Part shown: positions 1 through 7,381 of the stretch, piece after piece
How positions within the stretch are numbered: the first letter of the stretch is position 1
Layout of the letters: each line of letters opens with the position of its first letter
Source: Desulfatiglans anilini DSM 4660
Lineage (GTDB): Bacteria; Desulfobacterota; DSM-4660; Desulfatiglandales; Desulfatiglandaceae
Assembly: GCF_000422285.1 (NCBI RefSeq)
Contig: NZ_AULM01000004.1
Span: 1-64,000 of the forward strand
Direction: 5' to 3'
Length of the DNA stretch: 64,000 nt
Program-made: the position numbers and the translations under genes
Notes under the pieces: model-generated
Told to the model about the DNA's origin: nothing
Database searches by the model: none
The model's input: only the letters and a program-made list of their open reading frames with translations

Positions 1-1574
1 AAAACCTCCGATTCCTGAATATCACGAACACCCCATATAAATGTCTGAGAATATGCGTTGCGCACCGTCAATACGTTTGCAGCACTGTCGCTCACGTAGC
101 TATCCGGAAGCGTGATATATTTAATCCCGCTCCAGCTGTTATTTCCCGTCCGCGGTGCATACCCCACCGGTTGGCCATTGATCAGAATCTCGATCTCATC
201 CCCGTAATCCGCATCGTAAAATTCGCATTCTATTACGACATCCCCCGTTCTGCCCCCAAACCAGAAATCCACTGATGATTGATTCGTCAACACTCCGGGG
301 GCCTTATAGCCGTAAGATCCGGCAGCCGGCAGCTCGATCGCATCCGGGGGTACCAAAGGCGGAGGGGGAGTGGACTCGGCCACTGTAATATAATCCGTCT
401 TGACGATTATATCCGTACTGTCCGGTCTTGAAGCTTCCAGGGAGACTGAGTAGGTTCCGGGACTCGCATAGGTATGGGATGGATTTTTGAGCGTGCTGGT
501 CTGTCCGTCGCCAAATGTCCAAAACCATGCTGTCGGATTTCCGGTGGAATGATCTGCAAACTGGACCGTCAGCGAATCGGTTCCCGTGGTGGGATCGGCG
601 CTGAAATCGGCCTGTACGGGGGGCGGATCATATACCACGTAGGAGGCACCGTAGCCCACCCGGGAGGCCCCGTACTCTATCTTCATGTAGCCGTTTTCAC
701 CCCATCCAGTCCCCCAGGAATTCCTGAGTATCCACACTCCATTCGCACCCTGGTTGTCATCCCAGCCGACCAAAACGATGCCGTGGTTGACGGCAGCATC
801 TATGTTTGTGTTGAAGACACCGCTTCGATAATACTGAAAGGCGCTTCCCACGTAAACCGCTGCCGTGACCGGGCCATATGTCATGATAGCGCGCTTGATA
901 TCCTCTGTCGGAGGAATACCAAAAGGCGAGCTGACATAGGCCCAATCCGTGATTTTGTAGGGATGATCATAGGGGCTGCCGCATGCCGTATCCCGTGCGG
1001 TATAGGCAAAGTCAGCTTCCAGCACAGCACCGGCCTCAGTCTCCGATGCATTGTATTTCCACTCATGGTAATCGTGTGCCCACCAGCCGCCCCCGCAGCT
1101 CCATCTGTTCACATTGCAGGAAACCAGGTATTGCTCGGAAAGGTCTACAGATTTTCCTTCGTAAAGCAGGATGTTGCTCTCTAACGGCCCCACCGTCGCG
1201 AAGGCCCAGCAGGAACCGCAGGAGCCCTGGTCCCTGATCGGGGGGCAGGCGCCTTGTGAACACCAATTAAAAGCGGAGGGCAATGCCACCGTGCCGGAAG
1301 CGCCTCCTATCGGATCCTGTGCATGCGACCGGAGCCGGTATGCCATTTCAGGAGTCCACCGGGTGGGGGCCATCAGGCCGCACAGTTCGCGCAATGAGCG
1401 ATCGGTAGCCTGGTTGGCGCCGATCTCATAGGTCGCGCCACCCGCCTGCAGTTGATGTTTTAACTGCAGGAATTCAAGCGAACCCAGCTGCGCATTCACG
1501 GTTCCGCTGAAAACCAGCAGCAGGATCAACCCATGCCCTAGAAAGGTGAGCGCCTTCCATCCGCCTTTAGACAT
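1..1574 (-). CDS. exported papain-family (C1A) cysteine protease with PKD domain, 3' end beyond the window
   Basis: Read on the minus strand from ATG at 1574, preceded by a purine-rich GGGGG ribosome site; the reading frame is open to base 3, so the C-terminus is missing. Residues 1-28 form a signal peptide ending near VNA. A propeptide-like stretch follows. The catalytic domain shows QGSCGSCWAF with the nucleophile near Cys122, then VNHGIVLVGW carrying the catalytic His, then RNSWGTGWGENGYM carrying the Asn. This is the complete papain triad. After it comes a PKD-type beta domain (PTAWFWTFGDGQTS) and part of another extracellular beta-rich domain. Inference: a secreted or surface-bound endopeptidase. 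It stands alone and no partner gene is visible. The substrate is unknown. Confidence 0.9.
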   Translation of the reverse strand, partial: MSKGGWKALTFLGHGLILLLVFSGTVNAQLGSLEFLQLKHQLQAGGATYEIGANQATDRSLRELCGLMAPTRWTPEMAYRLRSHAQDPIGGASGTVALPSAFNWCSQGACPPIRDQGSCGSCWAFATVGPLESNILLYEGKSVDLSEQYLVSCNVNRWSCGGGWWAHDYHEWKYNASETEAGAVLEADFAYTARDTACGSPYDHPYKITDWAYVSSPFGIPPTEDIKRAIMTYGPVTAAVYVGSAFQYYRSGVFNTNIDAAVNHGIVLVGWDDNQGANGVWILRNSWGTGWGENGYMKIEYGASRVGYGASYVVYDPPPVQADFSADPTTGTDSLTVQFADHSTGNPTAWFWTFGDGQTSTLKNPSHTYASPGTYSVSLEASRPDSTDIIVKTDYITVAESTPPPPLVPPDAIELPAAGSYGYKAPGVLTNQSSVDFWFGGRTGDVVIECEFYDADYGDEIEILINGQPVGYAPRTGNNSWSGIKYITLPDSYVSDSAANVLTVRNAYSQTFIWGVRDIQESEV

Positions 1575-2001
1575 AACCAACCCCCTTTTCAAATCATGTC
1601 TTTACAACTATTTGATTTATATTATTTTTTTAAATAGAGATTCGATTCGGCCCTTTTTGGGCACGATGTTCGTTCTAGATTTATGCAAGAATAAAACCAG
1701 GGTGACCATGGGGGAGAGTCGTGTGCCGGTTCGGCTAAGGTGGTATTCAGCGGGGAGCCTGCAATACAGGCCCGCGGGGGGTAACGGTTGGCTCCAGGGG
1801 TCTTCCGGCTCCTTTCGATCTGGCTCCATTGGCACCAGGCACCTGGTGCCAATGGAAACAACGGCCACATGTCCCTGCGGGTGAGGCCGGCTGAGGGTAG
1901 GCTCAGTTACGAGTTGAATGGATCATCTGGTGGCTTGCGTTACAGAATGGTAATTGCGAGCGGAACAGAACTAGAGCGGGGAAAAGGGGGATGCCTTTCG
2001 A
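1575..2001. other. intergenic region without a convincing gene
   Basis: Several short overlapping ORFs occur on both strands but none has a recognisable protein or a good start. The part next to the protease gene is AT-rich and probably holds its promoter. The only clear structure is the palindrome at 1826-1855. Confidence 0.6.
1826..1855. repeat. 30-bp palindrome with 14-bp perfect arms
   Basis: CCATTGGCACCAGG and its exact reverse complement are separated by two bases. With a two-base centre it is a cruciform or protein-binding palindrome rather than an ordinary RNA hairpin loop. It lies between the starts of the protease gene and the end of the oligosaccharyltransferase gene. It resembles REP-type intergenic palindromes in form, but no second copy was found in this window. 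Confidence 0.7.
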
Positions 2002-4179
2002 TCAAAGCTTCAGTTTATAGACGCGGACATCGGGTGCGCGATTCAGCACGAGCTCGAAATAGAGCTCAAAATCAGCCGGATCCCCCAGCAGCAGTTGCAC
2101 CAGGTTGGATCGATACGCTCTCTCTTGCATCAGAACGGTGATCCCTTTTTGGGTGTCGATCACGGCGAAAACCCCGGAAGTGGCTCCATAATCCAGCTGC
2201 TCGATTCCATTCTCCGTGACGAGGGTGAGACCGGAGAGCCAAACGGCCTGGTTCCGCACCGTCACAGTGCCCGCCACCTTGTTGAACTCGAGGACTTCCT
2301 GGTGCAGTTCGAAGGGCGCCTGTTCACCCTCGCCCGCCGAGAAATCCCATGTGCCCAACCGCAGGATGGCCGGGGCTATCTTGACATGATCCCAGGACAG
2401 GACCAGATACTGCTCAGGCAGGGGCTTCTTCTCAGGGAGAGGAAGATCGGCGATCCCATCGAGAAAGGATTGCACCTCTGAAGGGGCTTTTTTTCGGAAT
2501 ATCCAGGCAAAGGAGTTCCGGTAACTGGGCAGCTCCGCACACCTGACGCGATAGGGCCGGGCCTTTTGCGCGGCGTACGCCATCAGATGAACAGCATATG
2601 CGGGGGAGTCGGACGCATAGATCCGGGCCAGGGGAACCGCATATTCCGCCCTCACATGCCCCCCGTCCGAAAACGTGCCCGCTCTCGCATAATACTGGGC
2701 CGTGTAACCATAATCCCACCAGATCCAGAACTGGGCGCCCGGGGTTATCTTGCCGCGCATGTCGTTCAGCGCTTCGATCGTCTCCGGAGCGGCGGTCGTC
2801 ATGGGGGCCTTGTTTCCCAACAAGGGGACCGCTGTGACGACCAGAAACACCGCCAGCAGCAGGACTTGACACACGAAGCCGACGCGCCGCCACCCGAGCC
2901 AGCGCCGCAAAATCTGTGTGAGTCCGAACCCGAGCCCCAGCCCGATGACGACTCCGCCATACATCGTAAAGCGCTCGCCCAGGCGAAGAGAGGCCAAACC
3001 CAACAGGAGAAGGGGCAGAAAGACCCAGGCCGCCGGGCGGCGCCAGAGCAGCGCAGCGTATCCGCAAACCCCCAGCCCAAAAAGAAGCCACCCACCGGAA
3101 ATGGCATGAAAAACGGAGCGTAGATCGATGTCTTTCGCTTCGACAACGGTGTCCAGGACGGCGGGATGCAGGACATCGGGCCCGCGGGCAGCCCATCCAC
3201 CATACCTGGCCACCTTTCTCAAGGCTCCGCTCACCCAGCTCTCGACCCCCGAAAAGGTGAACACCGCCGCGCCTGTAACCAGCAAAGCCAGGACCAGGAA
3301 CAGCGGATGCGAGGCCAACCAGTCGTAATAACGAGGCTTCAAGAACCCGACCAGACAGAGGCCCGCACCTGAGGCAAGGCCGATCCAGCCGCCGGAGGCC
3401 GCCAGGACCACGATCGCAAGACCCAGGATCACCAACAGGCGCCCGCCCCTGGATGCCGTCAACAGGCCGAGGATCCCCGCCGTGGCGAGGATGGCCAGAA
3501 GGATGGCCGAACCCTGCGGGTAGAGCAGCAGATAGAGTTTGCTGATCAACCCCATACCGAGGGGCCAGAGGAGGGTCCATCCGTGCGTGAGGCGGCGATC
3601 ACTTCCCCACGGTGGCCGCATCCGGCCTTCGAGCCAGCAACAGAGAAGGACACAGATCAAAACGGGGAAAAACAGGGCAAAGAGATCGGTGTCGAAATAG
3701 CCGAGCCGGGTGCGCCACAGGAACCCGGGCGCAGCACCCGCCAACACACCGGCGGCCACCGTCCCCTCCGGGAGGCGCCAGCGGGCGCCGAGCCATGCGA
3801 GGGGCACAGCCACAAGGGGAGCCATGATCATGGGAAGCCAGAAGGCGATGTCGGCCAGGTTGAACCCCGTAGCGGTGTGCAGGAATCGCAGGAAGCCGGC
3901 GACGGGGGAGCAGCTCTTGTAATTGACGCGGTCCGCGCCCGCCAGCCAGGCGTAGGCGTCATGGGTGGCGAGGACCCTGTGGCCGTCCACCAGAAAAAAC
4001 TTTTCGGGGGCGTGGATCAGGTCGACCAGGCGAAGGGCGGCGCAAACGAAGACCGCCACGGCGCACGGCACTATCCAGTCCCGGTGTCTGAAAGCAACGG
4101 GGGGCGGGGGCTCAGGCGTAGAATGGTTGTCTGGAAGATGGTCCGGTTTTCTCTTTGCTGGTCTTTTGGAACGCTTCAC
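2002..4179 (-). CDS. STT3/PglB-like oligosaccharyltransferase
   Basis: Integral membrane enzyme predicted to transfer a lipid-linked glycan to asparagine in exported proteins. The N-terminal two thirds hold many hydrophobic segments. The family's acidic metal/catalytic motifs are visible as THDAYAW near residue 72 and GYFDTDLF near residue 160. The STT3 signature WWDYGY lies near residue 487, at the start of the soluble periplasmic domain. I chose GTG at 4179, giving about 725 residues, close to the roughly 710 of Campylobacter PglB. An in-frame ATG at 4383 would add 68 Arg/Pro-rich residues that look like translated intergenic DNA. A divergent Wzz-like gene fits a surface-glycan context. No glycan assembly genes are visible here. 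Confidence 0.85.
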   Translation of the reverse strand: MKRSKRPAKRKPDHLPDNHSTPEPPPPVAFRHRDWIVPCAVAVFVCAALRLVDLIHAPEKFFLVDGHRVLATHDAYAWLAGADRVNYKSCSPVAGFLRFLHTATGFNLADIAFWLPMIMAPLVAVPLAWLGARWRLPEGTVAAGVLAGAAPGFLWRTRLGYFDTDLFALFFPVLICVLLCCWLEGRMRPPWGSDRRLTHGWTLLWPLGMGLISKLYLLLYPQGSAILLAILATAGILGLLTASRGGRLLVILGLAIVVLAASGGWIGLASGAGLCLVGFLKPRYYDWLASHPLFLVLALLVTGAAVFTFSGVESWVSGALRKVARYGGWAARGPDVLHPAVLDTVVEAKDIDLRSVFHAISGGWLLFGLGVCGYAALLWRRPAAWVFLPLLLLGLASLRLGERFTMYGGVVIGLGLGFGLTQILRRWLGWRRVGFVCQVLLLAVFLVVTAVPLLGNKAPMTTAAPETIEALNDMRGKITPGAQFWIWWDYGYTAQYYARAGTFSDGGHVRAEYAVPLARIYASDSPAYAVHLMAYAAQKARPYRVRCAELPSYRNSFAWIFRKKAPSEVQSFLDGIADLPLPEKKPLPEQYLVLSWDHVKIAPAILRLGTWDFSAGEGEQAPFELHQEVLEFNKVAGTVTVRNQAVWLSGLTLVTENGIEQLDYGATSGVFAVIDTQKGITVLMQERAYRSNLVQLLLGDPADFELYFELVLNRAPDVRVYKLKL

Positions 4180-4516
4180 GATGATCGCTCGAGTTGGATG
4201 TCTATTACCGATGGGCGCCCTCTGCCCATGACGGTCAGTCAGGCGGCTTCCACCCGGATCGAACCAGGCATCACGGCGCGGCACCGAGGCCCACGAACGG
4301 GACTGCGATGCACCGCGGACCGGATCTTGCAGCCGTGAGGCAGCCGCAGGGCCAACATATAAAGAGCCGGCGCATCGAGTCAAGTGAAAGAAGGCCGGCG
4401 AAGCCGCAAATGCGCCGGAGGAGCCTTCATGGATTTTTCATTGACCCATCCAGTGATCTTTATTAAGCTCGCCTCGGTGCCACCCGGACTACATTTTTCT
4501 GCGAAGGAGTCAGCGA
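4180..4516. other. divergent intergenic region between the STT3-like and Wzz-like genes
   Basis: This stretch must carry the promoters for both genes. I see no conserved structure except the Shine-Dalgarno sequence GAAGGAG just before 4517. Confidence 0.5.
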
Positions 4517-6136
4517 TTGAGTACGATGGATGCACATCAGCGGCCGCAGCAGGACGAACGGTTTTACGAAGACTATGACAGCATTTCCATCAAGGAACTG
4601 ATCCTCACCATCTGGGGGTTCAGACGGTGGATCGTAATCCTGGGGTTTGCAGCGACCCTGCTGGTCGTCGGGGTGGGCGCGGTCCTTTATCTCTCGCAGG
4701 AGAAGTATCCGGTCACCAAGCTGTCCTTTCAACTGGAGTTCGACAGCGCGGAAAAGGGGCAGTACCCGAACGGAACGCCGTTCAGTTCATCGGACATTCT
4801 GGTGACGCCCGTGCTGAAGGAGGTCTACCAGACCAACGGCCTCGAAAAATACATGAGCTTCTCGAACTTCAAAGGATCGCTGTCGGTCATCCAGCGAAAC
4901 GACGAACTGCGGCTCCTCGAGTACCGCTATGCCGCCAAGCTGGAGGATCGCAAACTTTCCGTGGAGCAGAGGGAGCGCCTCGAGGCCGAATTCCGCGAAA
5001 AGAAGAAGAGCCTGATGACCGCCAACTACGAGCTTGTGTTCGCCGGGGATGAATCCATTACACCCTTACCGCCGACACTGCGGGCGAAGGTCCTGAACGA
5101 TCTGTTGAGCACGTGGGCGGAGTACGCCCAATCGGTCAAGGGAGTCACCCAGTACGATATCGCGCTGGTCTCGAGAGACATTCTCCGCCCCGAGGACATC
5201 GAGACCGAGGATTATCCCGTGGTCATGGACATGCTCCGGTCCACACTCAAGCGTGTGCTCGACGACATCGACAAGGTCATGAAGGTCCCCGGCGCTTCGG
5301 TTTTCCGACTGCCCGAAAGCGGCCTGTCGCTGCTCGATCTGCGCTACCGCACCCTCGACATCGAAAGCTACCGGCTGAATCCGATGCTCGCCATCGTGGG
5401 GGCGGCCTGGGCAAGCGGGAACGGACGACACACCGGGGAGTATCTCCGGCACCGGATCACCGAACTCAAAATGAAGGCCCAGGGCGCCGACACGCGCATC
5501 AAGGTGTACGAGAAGGCGCTGAGGACCTACGTTCAAGGGGGCGGCATCGACGCCGTCGGCAGTGAGATCGCGGGGGCCTTGCAGGCGCCGCCTCCGGGCG
5601 CCGGCGTGCAGCCGTTCGGATCGAATGTCATGCCGCAGATCGGTGAATCCTTCCTCGACAACCTCATCAGCATAGTCAAAGCGAACCTGGACATCGAGTT
5701 TCGGCGTAGCCTGACGCAGAAGACCATCGAGGTCGGGCTTGAAAAAGCCATGGCCGACTCGGACCTGAACTATTATGCGCAGATACTGAAAAACATCGAG
5801 GAGGCGGAAAAACTCGGGCCCGGGAAGCTTGCCGCCGACGGCGCACGGCAGGAGATCCGAAGGAGCATCGCAGCGATCTACGACAACCTCATGCAGACCA
5901 TCAGCCAGATCAGGGCCATCTACGAGGGGTTGAGCCAGGCCAACCTCAATGCGGCCAGCACCCTCTACGGCCTGACGAAGCCGGTCTATTTCACGGTCGA
6001 GAAGGCGCTGACGACCCAGAGGCTGATCCCCTACCTCGTGGTCGCCTGGGTGCTGCTCCAAGGCTGCATCCTGCTGGGCGTCCTGATCGCCAGCGCTTTT
6101 ATGAAACCCGGGGGAAAACAGCCGGCAACTTTATAG
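4517..6136 (+). CDS. Wzz-like polysaccharide chain-length determinant / co-polymerase protein
   Basis: 539 residues with the Wzz architecture: a cytoplasmic N-terminus, a transmembrane helix near residues 37-60 (WIVILGFAATLLVVGVG), a long mainly helical periplasmic domain, and a second transmembrane helix near 505-530. Such proteins set the length of surface polysaccharides, or form the inner-membrane part of export systems. The start is probably TTG at 4517, because GAAGGAG sits eight bases upstream; the in-frame ATG at 4526 is further from it. It lacks the C-terminal tyrosine-kinase domain found in some relatives. Family assignment rests on topology and length, not on a sharp motif. Confidence 0.6.
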   Translation: MSTMDAHQRPQQDERFYEDYDSISIKELILTIWGFRRWIVILGFAATLLVVGVGAVLYLSQEKYPVTKLSFQLEFDSAEKGQYPNGTPFSSSDILVTPVLKEVYQTNGLEKYMSFSNFKGSLSVIQRNDELRLLEYRYAAKLEDRKLSVEQRERLEAEFREKKKSLMTANYELVFAGDESITPLPPTLRAKVLNDLLSTWAEYAQSVKGVTQYDIALVSRDILRPEDIETEDYPVVMDMLRSTLKRVLDDIDKVMKVPGASVFRLPESGLSLLDLRYRTLDIESYRLNPMLAIVGAAWASGNGRHTGEYLRHRITELKMKAQGADTRIKVYEKALRTYVQGGGIDAVGSEIAGALQAPPPGAGVQPFGSNVMPQIGESFLDNLISIVKANLDIEFRRSLTQKTIEVGLEKAMADSDLNYYAQILKNIEEAEKLGPGKLAADGARQEIRRSIAAIYDNLMQTISQIRAIYEGLSQANLNAASTLYGLTKPVYFTVEKALTTQRLIPYLVVAWVLLQGCILLGVLIASAFMKPGGKQPATL

Positions 6137-6174
6137 GAGGCGCAACGTAAAAGGAAGCTCTGGTCCTTTCTTGG

Positions 6175-6381
6175 TTACTCATCTTGCGATCCAAACACCT
6201 CGGCAAAAAAGACCTCTTTATCTAGAGCTTTCTGCCATTTTCTATGCCTTTGCACACCTTCTTCACGCAAACCCCTCGGCATGGAAAGAAATCGGATAGC
6301 GTCAGTAGACCCAAGTTCTCTAAACAAAACTTTTAATCCTTTTTCCATAAGATCTTTATCGTTCATATCTTTTAACATCAT
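6175..6381 (-). CDS. small protein, putative antitoxin partner of a PIN-domain remnant
   Basis: 68 residues starting MMLKDMND and rich in charged residues, with no motif I recognise. Its ATG overlaps the stop codon of the upstream PIN-domain remnant as TAATG, the translational coupling usual in toxin-antitoxin pairs. The local DNA is clearly AT-richer than its neighbours, which suggests acquisition by transfer. Because the adjacent PIN gene is broken, this may be a surviving antitoxin or an accessory protein. The function is inferred from position only. Confidence 0.5.
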   Translation of the reverse strand: MMLKDMNDKDLMEKGLKVLFRELGSTDAIRFLSMPRGLREEGVQRHRKWQKALDKEVFFAEVFGSQDE

Positions 6382-6640
6382 TATTTCAAATCCTCCTTAT
6401 CACAGAGTGCGATAGGATTTCCTGACCATATTTCCAAATTCATTTTTAAGCATTTTTTGATTAGTTTGTCGTCACAGCTAATAAAATCCGCGTTCACTGC
6501 TTCAGCAAATGCAACATGAGCAGCATCCGCAGGAGCCATTTTTTCATTTCAATCGAATATTCCTCCTACAAATCCTTCAGAATTCGTAGCGCAATTGTGC
6601 CTAAATTGAGAAAGGAAATACGTTTCGGCAACATAATAGC
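6381..6640 (-). pseudogene. decayed PIN-domain ribonuclease toxin
   Basis: The 3' half is an intact 52-codon ORF (ATG at 6539) encoding APADAAHVAFAEAVNADF and ISCDDKLIKKC. This is the C-terminal acidic core of a PIN nuclease, with the Asp of DAAH and the pair in CDDKL. Upstream, plausible continuation (FLNLGTIALRILKDL, then EEYSIEMKK) is found in another frame. It is interrupted by a TAG stop and joined across a run of six A by a one-base frameshift. The N-terminal part with the first catalytic Asp is missing, and the sequence runs into the end of the formate dehydrogenase beta gene. The remnant is therefore unlikely to be an active nuclease. Confidence 0.65.
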
Positions 6641-6645
6641 ACATA

Positions 6646-7377
6646 TCAACTCCAAAAGGACGATGAACAAATGGACCGCAGGATGCGGCGGAGGGCGAGG
6701 CTGCGGGTGAGGCCGTGGTTGACTCGGGCGACGGCGTTTTCGTGGTATCTTTGAGGGTCGTCGACGACGACGAAGATCACGCGGACGTAGTCTTCATCGA
6801 GGAGGCGGGTCTTGGGGCAAGCCGGTTTGAGGGCGTCGACGCGTGCGTGGCCCAGGCGAAGGATCTCGTCCCGGTCACCGAAGCGGATCGCGCCCGTGGG
6901 GCAGGCAACGGCGCAAGCAGGGAGCAGGCCGTTGGAGATGCGGTCGATGCAGAAGGTGCACTTGACGATGCGCCCGTCGGCGGTCCGGCGGGGGATGTCG
7001 TAGGGGCAGACGTCCCGGACATCCTGGAATGCCGCCAGACGGGCCTTTTCCGTGTAGACCACGGCGCCGGTCTCCAGGTCCTGGATCACGCCGCCCGAGA
7101 CATACCCTTCAATCGCGTCCTTGCAGTCCGGTGAGAGGCAATGCCGGCACTGGTCCGAAAAGAAGTACCAGACGGGCGCGCTGTTGGGCGCCTCGGCCGG
7201 ACGCTCCTTGAACCGCACCAGTTTGAAGGTCTGGCCGTCCAGGTCGCCCGGGTTTTGATGGCTGCCGCGGTTTGAGGGGCTATCGGCGCCGTTCTGGTTC
7301 CAGCTCTTGCAGGCGACCTGGCAGGCTCGGCACCCGGTGCAGCGGGTCGTATCGATCAGCATAGCCTTCCCATCCAT
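6646..7377 (-). CDS. formate dehydrogenase iron-sulfur (beta) subunit
   Basis: 243-residue ferredoxin-like electron-transfer subunit with four [4Fe-4S] Cys motifs: CTGCRACQVACKSW, CRHCLSPDCKDA, CPYDIP followed by CTFCIDR, and CAVACPTGAI. This is the FdnH/FdhB arrangement, which carries electrons from the molybdenum or tungsten active site toward a cytochrome or quinone partner. The C-terminal transmembrane helix of E. coli FdnH is not evident, so the protein may be wholly periplasmic. It lies four bases downstream of the catalytic subunit, hence one operon. No cytochrome b subunit gene follows. A periplasmic cytochrome c, as in sulfate reducers, is a likely acceptor. Confidence 0.9.
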   Translation of the reverse strand: MDGKAMLIDTTRCTGCRACQVACKSWNQNGADSPSNRGSHQNPGDLDGQTFKLVRFKERPAEAPNSAPVWYFFSDQCRHCLSPDCKDAIEGYVSGGVIQDLETGAVVYTEKARLAAFQDVRDVCPYDIPRRTADGRIVKCTFCIDRISNGLLPACAVACPTGAIRFGDRDEILRLGHARVDALKPACPKTRLLDEDYVRVIFVVVDDPQRYHENAVARVNHGLTRSLALRRILRSICSSSFWS

Positions 7378-7381
7378 TGCA

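Noticed and set aside
1617-1870. Overlapping ORFs of about 80 codons in the first intergenic region
   Set aside because: They run through the palindrome, differ only in frame and show no coding features.
4180-4383. Longer N-terminus for the STT3-like protein from ATG at 4383
   Set aside because: The extra 68 residues are Arg-, Pro- and Ser-rich and unlike the family; the GTG start gives the usual length. Not excluded absolutely.
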